Below are positions 1 to 6,003 of a stretch of 6,330 bases of DNA, in pieces. Source of the stretch: Bdellovibrio sp. (GTDB lineage: Bacteria > Bdellovibrionota > Bdellovibrionia > Bdellovibrionales > Bdellovibrionaceae); contig PSRN01000065.1 in the NCBI GenBank assembly GCA_003176075.1, positions 1 to 6,330 on the forward strand, in the 5' to 3' direction. How positions within the stretch are numbered: the stretch's first letter is position 1; every line of letters starts with the position of its first letter. Under the pieces are notes generated by a model. The model was given only the letters and a program-made list of their open reading frames with translations. It was not told where the DNA came from and searched no databases. Both the position numbers and the translations under genes were made by a program.

Positions 1-1
1 G

Positions 2-451
2 GCTCCCGGCCAGGATATTTTATCCACTGTACCGGGCGATGCTTACGCGCCGATGACGGGAACTTCACAGGCCACGGCTTTTGTGACCGGAGCGGCCGTC
101 CTGGTCATGTCAGTGCATCCCGAATTTAGCGCCAGCGAGGTAAAGAAATACATTCTTCAAAACGGCGATTCGAAGCCCTCGCTTCAGGCTAAAACAAAAA
201 CCGCCCGTTTACTCAACATGCGAAAGGCTTTGACCTCGTTGGACAGCGACATTTCCGTCTCTGGAATTCGCGTCGTCAATACGAACCTCAACCAAACCCG
301 TTACACGGCGGAAGCAAGCCTCCCCGGCGACTCCGTCTCGGGCAGCATTCTTCGTTTCGGCAAGAGCCTGATGCAGGCCGTGACCTCCTCCGGCGCCTCC
401 GAGACCCCTCCGCCTGACAAGACCTTCACCCGCGTGGGAACGAAGAATTAA
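2..451 (+). CDS. Subtilisin-like (S8) serine protease, C-terminal fragment
   Basis: The gene enters from the left edge, so the signal peptide, Asp and His catalytic parts lie outside the window. The visible frame opens with APGQDILSTVPGDAY followed by GTSQATAFVTGAA, the S8 peptidase block around the nucleophilic serine; the Ser codon is 65-67. In most subtilases this block reads GTSxAxPxVxG; here an Ala stands where the Pro usually is. The next segment, HPEFSASEVKKYILQNGD, fits the helix that closes the S8 domain, and LLNMRKAL fits its usual end. A tail of about 70 residues follows, with no recognised domain, ending in a Ser/Pro-rich stretch (SSGASETPPPDKT). The family hydrolyses peptide bonds and is usually exported. 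The gene converges on the membrane-protein gene that ends at 501. The ATG at position 53 is internal, not a start. Family assignment is strong; substrate is unknown. Confidence 0.88.
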   Translation, partial: APGQDILSTVPGDAYAPMTGTSQATAFVTGAAVLVMSVHPEFSASEVKKYILQNGDSKPSLQAKTKTARLLNMRKALTSLDSDISVSGIRVVNTNLNQTRYTAEASLPGDSVSGSILRFGKSLMQAVTSSGASETPPPDKTFTRVGTKN

Positions 452-463
452 AAGGTGCCAGGC
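449..463 (+). repeat. Stop-codon-associated GGTGCCAG motif, copy 1
   Basis: TAAAAGGTGCCAGGC begins with the TAA stop of the protease gene itself. The first 13 bases (TAAAAGGTGCCAG) recur exactly at 5889-5901, directly after the stop of the FAD oxidoreductase gene. No clear stem plus T-run terminator accompanies it. It may be a dispersed intergenic repeat or part of a 3'-end processing or termination signal; function is unknown. Confidence 0.5.
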
Positions 464-500
464 CTCGCAGCACGGCAAATGCGTAAACCATTGCAAAGTC

Positions 501-2447
501 CTATCTGCCCTCTGCGATTGCTCCGGCGCACTCGACTGCTTTTACCGAGTTCATCCAGATATGCGGAAACGTAATATGGCTCGACTCGGAGGCAAATCCG
601 AAAAAAACCGTCGAAATGGGATCACTGGGTTTTTTCCAAGCCGTCGCCGACGGCAGACAATATTTCAAACGGATCCCACCCGTGGCGTCTGCGGAAGTGC
701 CGAAGGCACCGACTTGAGCAGCGGAGGTGCCGAAGGCACCGACTTGGGTGGCGGAGGTGCCATCCTTTGGAAGATCGCTGTCCGGGCTCAGAGACATGCT
801 CAACCCGGCCTGCCGGACGCGGGGTGGAATGCCGTTGAGAATCGAGTCCTTGCGCAGGTCGATTTCATAACAGCAGGCGGACGGCAAAAAGAGCGAGACG
901 GCGTGCCGGACGGAGCAGGACTTCCTGTGCCATCCGGCTCCGTTACCCTTGACGTCATCAAAATATTTCCCATCCCGATCTTGACAATTGTACACGGATC
1001 GAGCCTCGGCCTTTTTTTCCCCCGCCAAATATTCCCTGAGTTCTTCTTCGATATCATAAACTTTTCCGTGCAACTGGGAAGTATTGAGTTCATCGGTAAA
1101 ATCGCCAGGATCGATCAAATTCCTCCCCATCACAGAAAAAAACAGAAGAACGATGAGAACCCATTGCATCGAGTGGGTCCGTGGTGAAGTCCCAGCTTTC
1201 CAGTCCTCCAAAATAAGAAAGAATCCGACAAATGCGAACATAAACGCGGGAGCGAAATCAGAGAGATACCTCGACGACATTCCGGGCGTGCGAAGGTAAA
1301 ACAGGGCAAGCACCAAAAATGATAGCGTCGAGAAATAGAAGAGAACTCGATTGGTTTTGGCTTTCCATTGAAAACACCAAGCCGCGATCAATAAGCCCAG
1401 ATCACCGAGGCCATAGGTATGAAAATAGAATTCGTGAAAGCGATAGGTCGAGGACTGTCCAGGAAAGAAGTGGGGAAGGTAAAATGCAAAGCCATTGAAC
1501 AAGGGTGACAGAAACATTGCTCCGAACAAGTCTTTCGCCGCGGAGAACAGCGGCTCCGACCGGAAGGGGTAAAAGAATTTCAGGTCGAAATCGTTGAGCG
1601 GCTGCCCGGAAGTGACCATTCCATGCCCGAACTCAAAAAAATTTCCGAACCTCGCATGGTTGATCGTCAACTGCAAGACTGGCCCAACGGCAAACAACAG
1701 GGAAAGCCCCAGCAAAATAATACCCGTGGCGACTGTGGAGGTGCTGGCTGGGCCAAGTCGGTGCCTTCGGCACCTCCGCAGACCGACTTGGACAGCGCCG
1801 CCCACGCTTTTCATCGAAAGTTGTTTGCGCAAGCTCCAAAGCGTCGCCGCAAATATGATGACTCCGTAGAAAATTCCCGTGGGTCGCATCAGAACCAAGG
1901 CGCCCGACAAAAGCGAGAGTGAAGCCAGGCGGCCAAAGGATGGCGAGCGCACCGACAAGGCCGCCAAGAAACCGGCGGCGACGGTGGAGAGATATAGATA
2001 GGCGACCGCCAAGTCATAAGAGGCCAATCGAACCACAAGAAGATTGATGAAGGGCTCAAAGAACAAAACCACGCAGCCGACAACGAAACCAACCCGCCAC
2101 GTGTAATTCATCCTTGTCAAGGTCCACTGGATAAAGAAGAAAAGAGCCGCGCAATAGAAAAAGAAAATCCAACGGTCTCCCACGCTCAAAAAACCCGCCA
2201 AACGGGCCATCCCCACAAATGGCATCATCAGCAGTGCCGGGCCCAAACCGAAGCTGATTTGAACGCCGTTTCTCCAGGCTGTATCATGTAGCATGCCTCC
2301 CAGATTGTGGCTGAGAGCCAAATCACCCCGCAAAAGCGCGTGCGTTTGCGCCTGAAGGACAATGTCATAGCCATAACCGCCGTCGGAAAGGCTTGACGAA
2401 AGAAAACAAAATATGACGAGCGCCGTGAGATTAAGGATGATCTTCAT
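501..2447 (-). CDS. GT-C-type polytopic membrane glycosyltransferase-like protein with embedded repeats
   Basis: The product is 648 residues from the ATG at 2447. That start forms an ATGA overlap with the TGA of the upstream gene and has AAGGCGG six bases before it; an in-frame start at 2474 would add nine residues. The N-terminus (MKIILNLTALVIFCFLSSSL) is a signal anchor. A loop follows with DGGYGYDIVLQAQTHALLRGDL and then a GVQISFGLGPALLMMPFV stretch. This layout is seen in inner-membrane GT-C proteins of the ArnT/GT39-like type: a first-loop acidic residue, a 'sugar loop', then Pro-containing TM2. Around ten further hydrophobic helices run to about residue 450. A soluble tail of about 200 residues, presumably periplasmic, follows. 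Two palindromic repeat insertions are present: residues about 219-242 (Arg-rich, QVGLRRCRRHRLG) in a loop between helices, and residues 563-592, three 10-residue repeats of GTSAxQVGAF type. A lipid-linked sugar transferase role is inferred. No catalytic residue is assigned with confidence, and it could be a non-catalytic membrane protein. Confidence 0.72.
   Translation of the reverse strand: MKIILNLTALVIFCFLSSSLSDGGYGYDIVLQAQTHALLRGDLALSHNLGGMLHDTAWRNGVQISFGLGPALLMMPFVGMARLAGFLSVGDRWIFFFYCAALFFFIQWTLTRMNYTWRVGFVVGCVVLFFEPFINLLVVRLASYDLAVAYLYLSTVAAGFLAALSVRSPSFGRLASLSLLSGALVLMRPTGIFYGVIIFAATLWSLRKQLSMKSVGGAVQVGLRRCRRHRLGPASTSTVATGIILLGLSLLFAVGPVLQLTINHARFGNFFEFGHGMVTSGQPLNDFDLKFFYPFRSEPLFSAAKDLFGAMFLSPLFNGFAFYLPHFFPGQSSTYRFHEFYFHTYGLGDLGLLIAAWCFQWKAKTNRVLFYFSTLSFLVLALFYLRTPGMSSRYLSDFAPAFMFAFVGFFLILEDWKAGTSPRTHSMQWVLIVLLFFSVMGRNLIDPGDFTDELNTSQLHGKVYDIEEELREYLAGEKKAEARSVYNCQDRDGKYFDDVKGNGAGWHRKSCSVRHAVSLFLPSACCYEIDLRKDSILNGIPPRVRQAGLSMSLSPDSDLPKDGTSATQVGAFGTSAAQVGAFGTSADATGGIRLKYCLPSATAWKKPSDPISTVFFGFASESSHITFPHIWMNSVKAVECAGAIAEGR
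640..654. repeat. Short perfect palindrome inside the coding region
   Basis: GCCGTCG-C-CGACGGC has seven-base arms around one central base. It lies about 25 bases from the tandem repeat at 679-761 and within codons for LPSATAW of the membrane protein. It may be an outer part of the same mobile or repeat block, or simply chance in a codon-constrained region. Confidence 0.35.
679..761. repeat. Tandem intragenic palindromic repeat, site A (2.4 units of 30 bp)
   Basis: Units lie at 691-720 and 721-750, with a partial one at 751-761. The two full units differ at 4 of 30 bases. Each holds GTGCCGAAGGCACC; in the second unit the arms GGTGCC and GGCACC are perfectly complementary around GAA. The left flank is CCCGTGGCGTCTGCGGA (679-695), which recurs exactly at 3242-3258. 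Read on the coding (minus) strand the block gives GTSATQVGAF, GTSAAQVGAF and GTSADATGGI, a 10-residue repeat in the C-terminal soluble part of the membrane protein. The frame is unbroken. Confidence 0.85.
1723..1791. repeat. Intragenic palindromic repeat, site B
   Basis: CCAAGTCGGT (1753-1762) and ACCGACTTGG (1782-1791) form a perfect 10-base inverted repeat with a 19-base spacer. Nested at its left side is GGTGCC-TTC-GGCACC (1760-1774), the same core as site A but in the opposite orientation. The left part, 1723-1745, begins CCCGTGGCG and matches the corresponding flank of site A at about 19 of 23 positions. On the coding strand it supplies residues about 219-242 of the 648-residue protein (QVGLRRCRRHRLG, then STSTVATG). 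It therefore uses a different frame from site A over the core, while the flank keeps the same frame (TSTVATG versus TSADATG). Confidence 0.8.
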
Positions 2448-4270
2448 GAGTCGCCGCCTTGGATTTGCGAACACGCGACAGCCCAGCTCCTGAACTTGAC
2501 ATCGCTGATTTGCGAGGTCAGCTCGGAGCGAATCGAATCGTTAAACAACGATTTACGAAAAAAAGTTCTCATCAGTTCTCGCGACTTATCCGCGCCCGCA
2601 TCCCGGCAAGTCACGAGGACCTTGATCCACCGCCGATCCGGCGTTGTCAGAGCCAAGGAATCATCGATCCATTCATGACGATTCGAGAGATCCGCGAAAC
2701 TGTTTGCTATTGAAAGCATTTCGGGTCTGTTCGCCTGGCGAATCCACGCCAATGACAATTCAGGCGCCAGGAAACTCAAGGAAGGAAGATGTCGATAAAA
2801 CGTCGTGCAAAGGTGAGGCTCCGGCAAGAGTTCGACGCCCGCGCCGCAGGCCTTGAGGATCTCCCCGAAGCGCCGAGGCAAAGTTTTCGCTTCCTCGCTT
2901 GAAATTTTTCCCCATCGCCGAAGATTGACAAGTTCCACCAGTTCGAGCGTTTCCGCGGCCACATCCTTCTTGGCGGTGGCTTTTCGCAGAATGCTTAAGG
3001 TTGAATCCCAGTTTCCCGCATCGATGGCGCTGAGAACCAGGCTCATGACGACAAGGCCTTGCAGGACGAAATGAACTTGCCGCTCCCGCAAAAGATCTCG
3101 CAGGAAAAAAGTAAGCGTGAAAAGACCAAGTAAAAGAAAAGGCTCGAAATAGCGGACGGAATAAAATGCGCCATGCATTGGATTGAGACCGGGGGTGGTG
3201 GCCGCAAGCCCGATTCCCAACAAGAGCAGTGGAAAATACAGCCCGTGGCGTCTGCGGAGATGACGCCCGTGGCGGCTCACCAAAAAAAAGATGAAAAGAA
3301 GGGCGACCGTGATGGTGACGGCTCCGAAAGGCGCCATGAAGCCCTGCAAGTCTGCCCACGGGGGCGCATTGTTGACCTCGATGGCGTTGGCCGCGGGCCA
3401 GAAAAGTCCACTCACATAGCGGCCCCAAGCCGCGGTCACAGCCTTCAGCCGGTATGCGAATGTCACGTGGATGGCCATGGGATTTTCATGGGTGTAGATG
3501 AATGCTTGCAAGACAAGAAGCCCCGTCGAAAAAGCTAACATCAGGAAAAAATAAAGTGCCCAAATTGGTTTTTTACGCAAAATGGGCTGAGTCGCGAGAA
3601 GCCAAAGACCGGTTAAAATGACAGCGCCAACAAAAGTCGCCTTTGAAAGAAGCGACACGACCACACCGAGCAGGCTCAATCCAAGATAAACCTTTGCCCA
3701 AGTCGGTGCCTTCACCAGCTCCGCCGCCCGAGGCGGCTTCGTCGGCACCTCCGCAGTTTCGCCCCGGTAGGCTTTGAGCGCGCACCAGACAAAAAGCAAA
3801 AATCCAAAGAGGGCTAGAACATCCTTGCGGGCCGAAACCCACAAGAGAGTTTCGTTGTGAATAGGATGCATCAACCAGGCCAGCGTGATCAAACTCGCCA
3901 CGGGTGTCATCTGCGGGCTGCCCAGAAGACGGCGAAGAAGTCCAAAAATCAACAGCGCGCAGCCCAAGAACCAAAACAAGTTTTGGACACGAGCGGGCAT
4001 CGCGTTGCTCTCAAGATGGGTTCCCCACGACCAGTCGAGAATATAACTCAGATCGCGGACCGGGTAGTAGTCAACCTGGTGACCCAATTCAAAGATTGAA
4101 GATACAGATTCGAGAGTGAAATGCCGGACCTGAGGCGCTCCGGCCAGACGCTCGTCATCAATGAGAAAAAATCCCTCGGGTAAAGCCGGAAGGTACAGGA
4201 CCCACCACAAGACCGAAGCCGCCAGCCACCATTGGACCGAAAATGTCTTCATTGGCTTCCAATTATCCAT
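2444..4270 (-). CDS. TMTC-like GT-C membrane protein (putative O-glycosyltransferase)
   Basis: The product is 608 residues from the ATG at 4270; a TTG at 4291 and an ATG at 4252 are alternatives, and none has a strong ribosome binding site. TM1 (about residues 10-30) is followed by FFLIDDERLAGAPQV with adjacent acidic residues D38 and D39, then YYPVRDLSYILDW (68-80), and then HPIHNETLLWVSARKDVLALFGF (135 onward). This order of DD motif, YxP-L loop and HPxHxE...xRKD motif is the hallmark of TMTC/DUF1736-type protein O-mannosyltransferase relatives, polyprenyl-phosphate-sugar-dependent GT-C enzymes. About ten membrane helices run to about residue 415. The C-terminal 190 residues look helical, with no TPR repeats of the usual TMTC kind evident. 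Repeat insertions fall in loops at residues 173-192 (AEVPTKPPRA, AELVKAPTWA) and 332-343 (HGRHLRRRHG). The gene overlaps the downstream gene by four bases, so the two are co-transcribed. The transferred sugar and the acceptor cannot be told. Confidence 0.75.
   Translation of the reverse strand: MDNWKPMKTFSVQWWLAASVLWWVLYLPALPEGFFLIDDERLAGAPQVRHFTLESVSSIFELGHQVDYYPVRDLSYILDWSWGTHLESNAMPARVQNLFWFLGCALLIFGLLRRLLGSPQMTPVASLITLAWLMHPIHNETLLWVSARKDVLALFGFLLFVWCALKAYRGETAEVPTKPPRAAELVKAPTWAKVYLGLSLLGVVVSLLSKATFVGAVILTGLWLLATQPILRKKPIWALYFFLMLAFSTGLLVLQAFIYTHENPMAIHVTFAYRLKAVTAAWGRYVSGLFWPAANAIEVNNAPPWADLQGFMAPFGAVTITVALLFIFFLVSRHGRHLRRRHGLYFPLLLLGIGLAATTPGLNPMHGAFYSVRYFEPFLLLGLFTLTFFLRDLLRERQVHFVLQGLVVMSLVLSAIDAGNWDSTLSILRKATAKKDVAAETLELVELVNLRRWGKISSEEAKTLPRRFGEILKACGAGVELLPEPHLCTTFYRHLPSLSFLAPELSLAWIRQANRPEMLSIANSFADLSNRHEWIDDSLALTTPDRRWIKVLVTCRDAGADKSRELMRTFFRKSLFNDSIRSELTSQISDVKFRSWAVACSQIQGGDS
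2454..2460 (-). promoter_or_regulatory. Ribosome binding site deciding the 2447 start
   Basis: On the minus strand AAGGCGG (one mismatch to AAGGAGG) lies six bases before the ATG at 2447-2445. It sits inside the last codons of the upstream membrane-protein gene. Together with the ATGA overlap it favours 2447 over 2474 as the start and suggests translational coupling of the two genes. Confidence 0.55.
3242..3274. repeat. Intragenic repeat fragment, site C
   Basis: CCCGTGGCGTCTGCGGA at 3242-3258 is identical over 17 bases to the left flank of site A (679-695). CCCGTGGCG occurs again at 3266-3274. The palindromic core is missing, so this is a flank-only or decayed copy. On the coding strand it reads RHGRHLRRRHG in a cytosolic-looking loop of the TMTC-like protein, in a different frame from site A. 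Confidence 0.65.
3695..3754. repeat. Tandem intragenic repeat, site D (2 divergent 30-bp units)
   Basis: On the minus strand, unit 1 (3754-3725) starts GCGGAGGTGCCGA as in the consensus and then diverges (about 23 of 30 matches to the second site A unit). Unit 2 (3724-3695) starts GCGGAGCTGGTGAAGGC and ends CACCGACTTGGG (about 25 of 28 matches). Together they encode exactly two decapeptides, AEVPTKPPRA and AELVKAPTWA, in a loop of the TMTC-like protein. A GCCGCC-CGA-GGCGGC hairpin (3723-3737) spans the junction. Orientation relative to the coding strand is the same as at site B and opposite to site A; the frame differs from both. Confidence 0.75.
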
Positions 4271-4397
4271 GTCGACAGCCGAGGAAAGCAAAAGGATTGA
4301 TCAGCGTGGTGCGAGTCCAAATGGCCTTTTGTCGATCGCAATCTAGACTTTCCCGCCTGAGGTAAAATGATAAAGTGGTGTTTGGGGGTTCGGACCT
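4271..4397. promoter_or_regulatory. Divergent intergenic region
   Basis: This region separates the minus-strand membrane-protein pair from the plus-strand FAD gene and should hold promoters for both. A TAAAAT at 4363-4368 resembles a -10 box about 30 bases before the GTG start, but no well-spaced -35 box is visible. No clear operator was found. If the minus-strand gene starts at the TTG at 4291, the gap shrinks by 21 bases. Confidence 0.3.
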
Positions 4398-5888
4398 GTG
4401 AATTATGAGGTGTTCATTATCGGAGCCGGGCCAGCCGGTTTAACAGCCGGTTACTTGCTTGCTCGCGCCAACCGACGATGTCTGATCTGTGAGTCGGATC
4501 CAAAGCATGTCGGAGGGATTTCCCGAACCGAAAGCCATCGCGGTTTCAAATTCGACATCGGCGGCCATCGCTTTTTTTCTAAATCCCAGGAAATCGAAGA
4601 TTTTTGGACGGAAATCCTTGGCTCCGACTTGCTCGTTCGCCGGCGTTCCAGCCGAATTTACTACCGCGGAAAATTCTTTTCCTACCCGCTGAGGCCGCTC
4701 GAAGCTTTGACGAAACTGGGCTTGGTGGAATCTATTCGCTGTGTTTTTTCTTATCTGGCCGCCCGCATTCATCCCGTCAGCAACCCAACCAACTTGCAAG
4801 ACTGGGTCACCAATCAATTCGGGTCCAGGTTGTTTGAAATATTCTTCAGAAGCTACACTGAAAAAGTTTGGGGAATGTCCTGCCAGGAAATCTCCGCGGA
4901 CTGGGCCGCTCAGCGAATCAAAGGCCTTTCGCTGGGAAGCGCGATACTGAACGCCTTCTCATTCAAATTCTTCCGCACCTCCGCAGAACGCGGCTCGCGC
5001 AAAATCATCAAAACCCTGATCGAGTCCTTTCGATATCCGAAATTTGGGCCGGGCATGATGTGGGAGCGGGCCGCCGAGAAATTCCGCGAGTCCGGCGGAT
5101 TTCTCAACATGGGATGCAGGGTGACCGGACTGACCTATCTTCAGCAACAAGACATGTGGAAGGTGACATTTGTAAACGTCTCGGGTGACCCACAGGACGT
5201 CTTGGCAAAACATGTGATCTCTGCAGCCCCCCTGCGTGAGATCATCCAGTCCGTTCAGCCAAGCATGGCCAGCCGCAAGCTGGCTGAGAAGCTCAAGTAT
5301 CGGGACTTTTTCACTGTCGCCTTGATCGTCAAAGAAAAGAATCTGTTTCATGACAATTGGATCTATATCCACGAGCCCCGCGTGAAGGTGGGTCGGATCC
5401 AAAATTTCAAGTCCTGGTCGCCGGAGATGGTGCCTGACCCTCAGCTCAATTGTTATGGACTCGAATATTTTTGCAACGAAGGGGATGAAGTCTGGCAAAA
5501 GAGCGACGCTGACTTGATCACCTTGGCGACAAATGAGATCGTACAATTGGGGCTCTGTATCCGGGATGACGTGGTCGACGGTTATGTCGTCCGGCAGCTG
5601 AAGGCTTACCCGGTCTACGACGGCCAATATTCAGAAACCGTCGCGCAAATCAGGGAAGAACTCGATCGAAATTACCCCAACCTTCATCTGGTCGGCCGAA
5701 ATGGAATGCACAAATACAACAACCAGGATCACGCGATGATGACGGCCATGCTCACGGTTCGAAACATCCTGGCCGGAGACAAAATCTATGACGTTTGGCG
5801 GGTCAATCAGGACGCCGAATATCAGGAGGTCGTGATCACCGAAGATTTGCACGGACCGCTGGCCAAGCACAACAAAGCGGCTAGCTGA
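4398..5888 (+). CDS. FAD-dependent oxidoreductase, protoporphyrinogen oxidase/UDP-galactopyranose mutase-like
   Basis: The product is 496 residues from a GTG start; stops at 4368-4373 in the same frame leave no earlier start, and GGGGG lies nine bases upstream. The N-terminus VFIIGAGPAGLTAGYLL carries the GxGxxG Rossmann motif (G9, G11, G14), with the ribose-binding acid at E32 in LICESD, followed by the GG motif VGGISRT (38-44). The block DIGGHRFF (53-60), YYRGKFFSYPL (88-98) and KVWGM (156-160) is typical of the COG1232-type flavoprotein group, which includes protoporphyrinogen oxidase relatives and UDP-galactopyranose mutase-like enzymes. FRYPKFGPGMMWE (211-223) and the C-terminal FAD block VGRNGMHKYNNQDHAM (432-447) complete the fold. 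No membrane segment or signal peptide is seen, so it is probably cytosolic. Homologues often sit beside glycosyltransferases, which fits the divergent GT-C pair. The substrate is unknown; true mutase or protoporphyrinogen activity is not shown. Confidence 0.85.
   Translation: MNYEVFIIGAGPAGLTAGYLLARANRRCLICESDPKHVGGISRTESHRGFKFDIGGHRFFSKSQEIEDFWTEILGSDLLVRRRSSRIYYRGKFFSYPLRPLEALTKLGLVESIRCVFSYLAARIHPVSNPTNLQDWVTNQFGSRLFEIFFRSYTEKVWGMSCQEISADWAAQRIKGLSLGSAILNAFSFKFFRTSAERGSRKIIKTLIESFRYPKFGPGMMWERAAEKFRESGGFLNMGCRVTGLTYLQQQDMWKVTFVNVSGDPQDVLAKHVISAAPLREIIQSVQPSMASRKLAEKLKYRDFFTVALIVKEKNLFHDNWIYIHEPRVKVGRIQNFKSWSPEMVPDPQLNCYGLEYFCNEGDEVWQKSDADLITLATNEIVQLGLCIRDDVVDGYVVRQLKAYPVYDGQYSETVAQIREELDRNYPNLHLVGRNGMHKYNNQDHAMMTAMLTVRNILAGDKIYDVWRVNQDAEYQEVVITEDLHGPLAKHNKAAS
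4971..4987 (+). repeat. Possible repeat fragment in the FAD gene, site E
   Basis: TTCCGCACCTCCGCAGA matches the site B segment 1766-1782 at 16 of 17 bases. It encodes FRTSAE (residues 192-197), close to FGTSAD of site A in the same frame. It lies between two conserved blocks of the flavoprotein where a variable loop is plausible. It could be a decayed half-copy or chance. Confidence 0.35.
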
Positions 5889-5914
5889 TAAAAGGTGCCA
5901 GACCCGTGCCAGGC
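5889..5914 (+). repeat. Stop-codon-associated GGTGCCAG motif, copy 2
   Basis: TAAAAGGTGCCAG (5889-5901) follows the TGA stop of the FAD gene without a gap and is identical to 449-461. The heptamer GTGCCAG is repeated at 5906-5912, eleven bases further on. No T-run terminator follows. Confidence 0.5.
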
Positions 5915-6003
5915 CCTGTTTCTGGAAGCGCCGCGAGTAAACTCATGACCAGCGGCTCCTTTTCTCCAACTACAGCCTCAGCCGCCCTCAGTTTGGTTTT
6001 GTT

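Noticed and set aside
452..500. Bidirectional terminator between the convergent genes
   Set aside because: Only very short complementary stretches are present and no T- or A-run flanks a stem.
691..761. CRISPR-like repeat array
   Set aside because: There are only 2.4 directly adjacent units with no spacers, they lie inside an open reading frame, and no cas genes are near.
561..1187. 208-residue plus-strand ORF
   Set aside because: It is antisense to the C-terminal half of the GT-C-like gene. Its length is helped by the stop-free repeat at site A, and the product has no recognisable domain.
1594..1922. Plus-strand ORFs of 91 and 99 residues
   Set aside because: Both are antisense to the membrane-protein gene and pass through the stop-free repeat at site B, which explains their length.
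2760..3428. 222-residue minus-strand ORF
   Set aside because: It is an out-of-frame shadow within the TMTC-like gene, whose own frame has clear membrane helices and family motifs.
4959..5627. 222-residue minus-strand ORF
   Set aside because: It is antisense to the FAD oxidoreductase, whose frame carries the conserved flavoprotein blocks.
5889..5925. Intrinsic terminator after the FAD gene
   Set aside because: The GTGCCAG copies are direct rather than inverted repeats, and no T-run follows.
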